Assembly (NCBI GenBank): GCA_029856295.1
Contig: JAHQWS010000303.1
Location: 1 to 15,661, forward strand
DNA: 15,661 nucleotides
Direction of reading: 5' to 3'
Source of the DNA: Promethearchaeia archaeon
GTDB taxonomy: Archaea; Asgardarchaeota; Lokiarchaeia; Sigyniarchaeales; SOKP01
The notes beneath the pieces were generated by a model, which was not told where the DNA came from, made no database searches, and saw only the letters and a program-made list of their open reading frames with translations. The position numbers and the translations under genes were made by a program. Shown here piece by piece: positions 14,964 to 15,661 of this stretch. Each line of letters starts with the position of its first letter. Within the stretch, counting starts at the first letter, position 1.

Positions 14964-15661
14964 ATGTCAAATAAAGTTAAAGTATATCTCACTTCAAATG
15001 TTTTCACTGAAGATGAAATTGGATCGAATGATAGAATTAGTCTAAAAGTCCGGGAAATAATTATATCTCTATGGCGACAATTAAAAGAATCGGCTGAATT
15101 TAAAATATTTAATGGGAGATTTCCGAAGGAGGATCAACTCAAATCTGAAATCGAGGCCTTTAAGCCAGAGATATTAGGTTGCCACTTAAGTCATTATATA
15201 AATTCTGAGTTATTAGAGAGTTCTGAGATATTTGCAGTTTTAACCTCAACAGCAGGTTATAATCATATTGAAAGAATCGATGAAGACGATATAATAATAA
15301 CCCACACATCAGGAGTTCTCCACGAAACAGTCGCAGATTATACAGTTGCTCTTATTATGTCTAATTTAAGAAATATTGTGGATCTTCATAATTATGTGTG
15401 GAAAGGAAAATGGTCATCTGACGATAAATGGGATTTAGACCAGGAACTTTCTTCAGTAATTAACAACAAAACTTTAGGAATTGTAGGACTTGGAGAGATT
15501 GGCTCAGAAATAGTTAAAAAATTATATCCATGGGATTTAAAAATCATCTACAACGATAGGGAGCGCAATACGGATTTTGAAATGCGATATCCGATGATTG
15601 AATATAGAGAGAATATTGAAGATCTCTTCAGGGAAGCAGATATTATCAGCTTACATATTCC
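14964..15661 (+). CDS. D-2-hydroxyacid dehydrogenase, N-terminal part (runs off right edge)
   Basis: From ATG 14964, 232 codons are open to the window end. The product starts MSNKVKVYLTSNVF and shows the substrate-domain block TSTAGYNHIE followed by the helix HETVADYTVALIM. The Rossmann motif is GLGEIG with a following acidic residue in YNDRE, which favours NAD. The last visible residues, ADIISLHI, match the end of the cofactor domain's central strand. The catalytic Arg, Glu and His lie beyond the edge. It differs from the dehydrogenase at 2025-2942 by a longer, charged N-terminal region and low overall similarity, so it is a separate subfamily. It lies 34 bp after the kinase-like gene, but a well-placed TATA box in the gap suggests its own transcript. 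Confidence 0.88.
   Translation, partial: MSNKVKVYLTSNVFTEDEIGSNDRISLKVREIIISLWRQLKESAEFKIFNGRFPKEDQLKSEIEAFKPEILGCHLSHYINSELLESSEIFAVLTSTAGYNHIERIDEDDIIITHTSGVLHETVADYTVALIMSNLRNIVDLHNYVWKGKWSSDDKWDLDQELSSVINNKTLGIVGLGEIGSEIVKKLYPWDLKIIYNDRERNTDFEMRYPMIEYRENIEDLFREADIISLHI

Overview
The window is AT-rich (roughly one third G+C by eye) and looks archaeal. It encodes a cupin-type glucose-6-phosphate isomerase, an ADP-forming acyl-CoA synthetase alpha subunit and a pyrrolysine-free MttB-family methyltransferase. Several genes have TATA-like boxes about 26 nt before a very short or absent leader, and poly-T runs follow genes. The mix of MttB homologue, D-2-hydroxyacid dehydrogenases, GPH-family transporters, a GIY-YIG-like protein and a protein I recall as DUF6206-like suggests an Asgard (Lokiarchaeia-like) archaeon. 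That placement is inference, because no marker gene is present.

Region 1 (1-6043, minus strand) is a carbohydrate-catabolic block. Five tightly spaced genes run from 4508 down to 506: AroE-like dehydrogenase, cupin phosphoglucose isomerase, D-2-hydroxyacid dehydrogenase, UlaG-like metallo-lactonase and KDPG/KHG-type aldolase. Gaps are 3 to 16 nt. A GPH-family (sugar:cation symporter) gene lies on each side, and the two transporters are paralogues; the left one is cut by the window edge and carries an in-frame 24-bp tandem duplication. Together the genes suggest import of a sugar, cyclitol or sugar acid, oxidation, lactone opening and retro-aldol cleavage to pyruvate. No kinase or sugar-acid dehydratase is visible here.

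Region 2 (6044-8700) holds a P-loop kinase-like gene read in one uninterrupted frame except for two TAG codons, both at positions where relatives are expected to have tryptophan; its P-loop is also damaged. A 311-bp stretch without a supportable gene follows, then an orphan alpha subunit of an ADP-forming acyl-CoA synthetase.

Region 3 (8700-10165) is one gene for a GIY-YIG-like, helix-turn-helix-containing protein, convergent with the next block.

Region 4 (10238-13813, minus strand) reads MttB-family methyltransferase, cysteine-rich 4Fe-4S protein, class I/II aminotransferase. It suggests C1 or amine metabolism, but no corrinoid protein or methyl acceptor enzyme is present.

Region 5 (13967 to the end, plus strand) has a protein with a degenerate kinase-like motif set, then the N-terminal part of a second, distinct D-2-hydroxyacid dehydrogenase. 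No rRNA, tRNA, CRISPR array or insertion sequence was seen.
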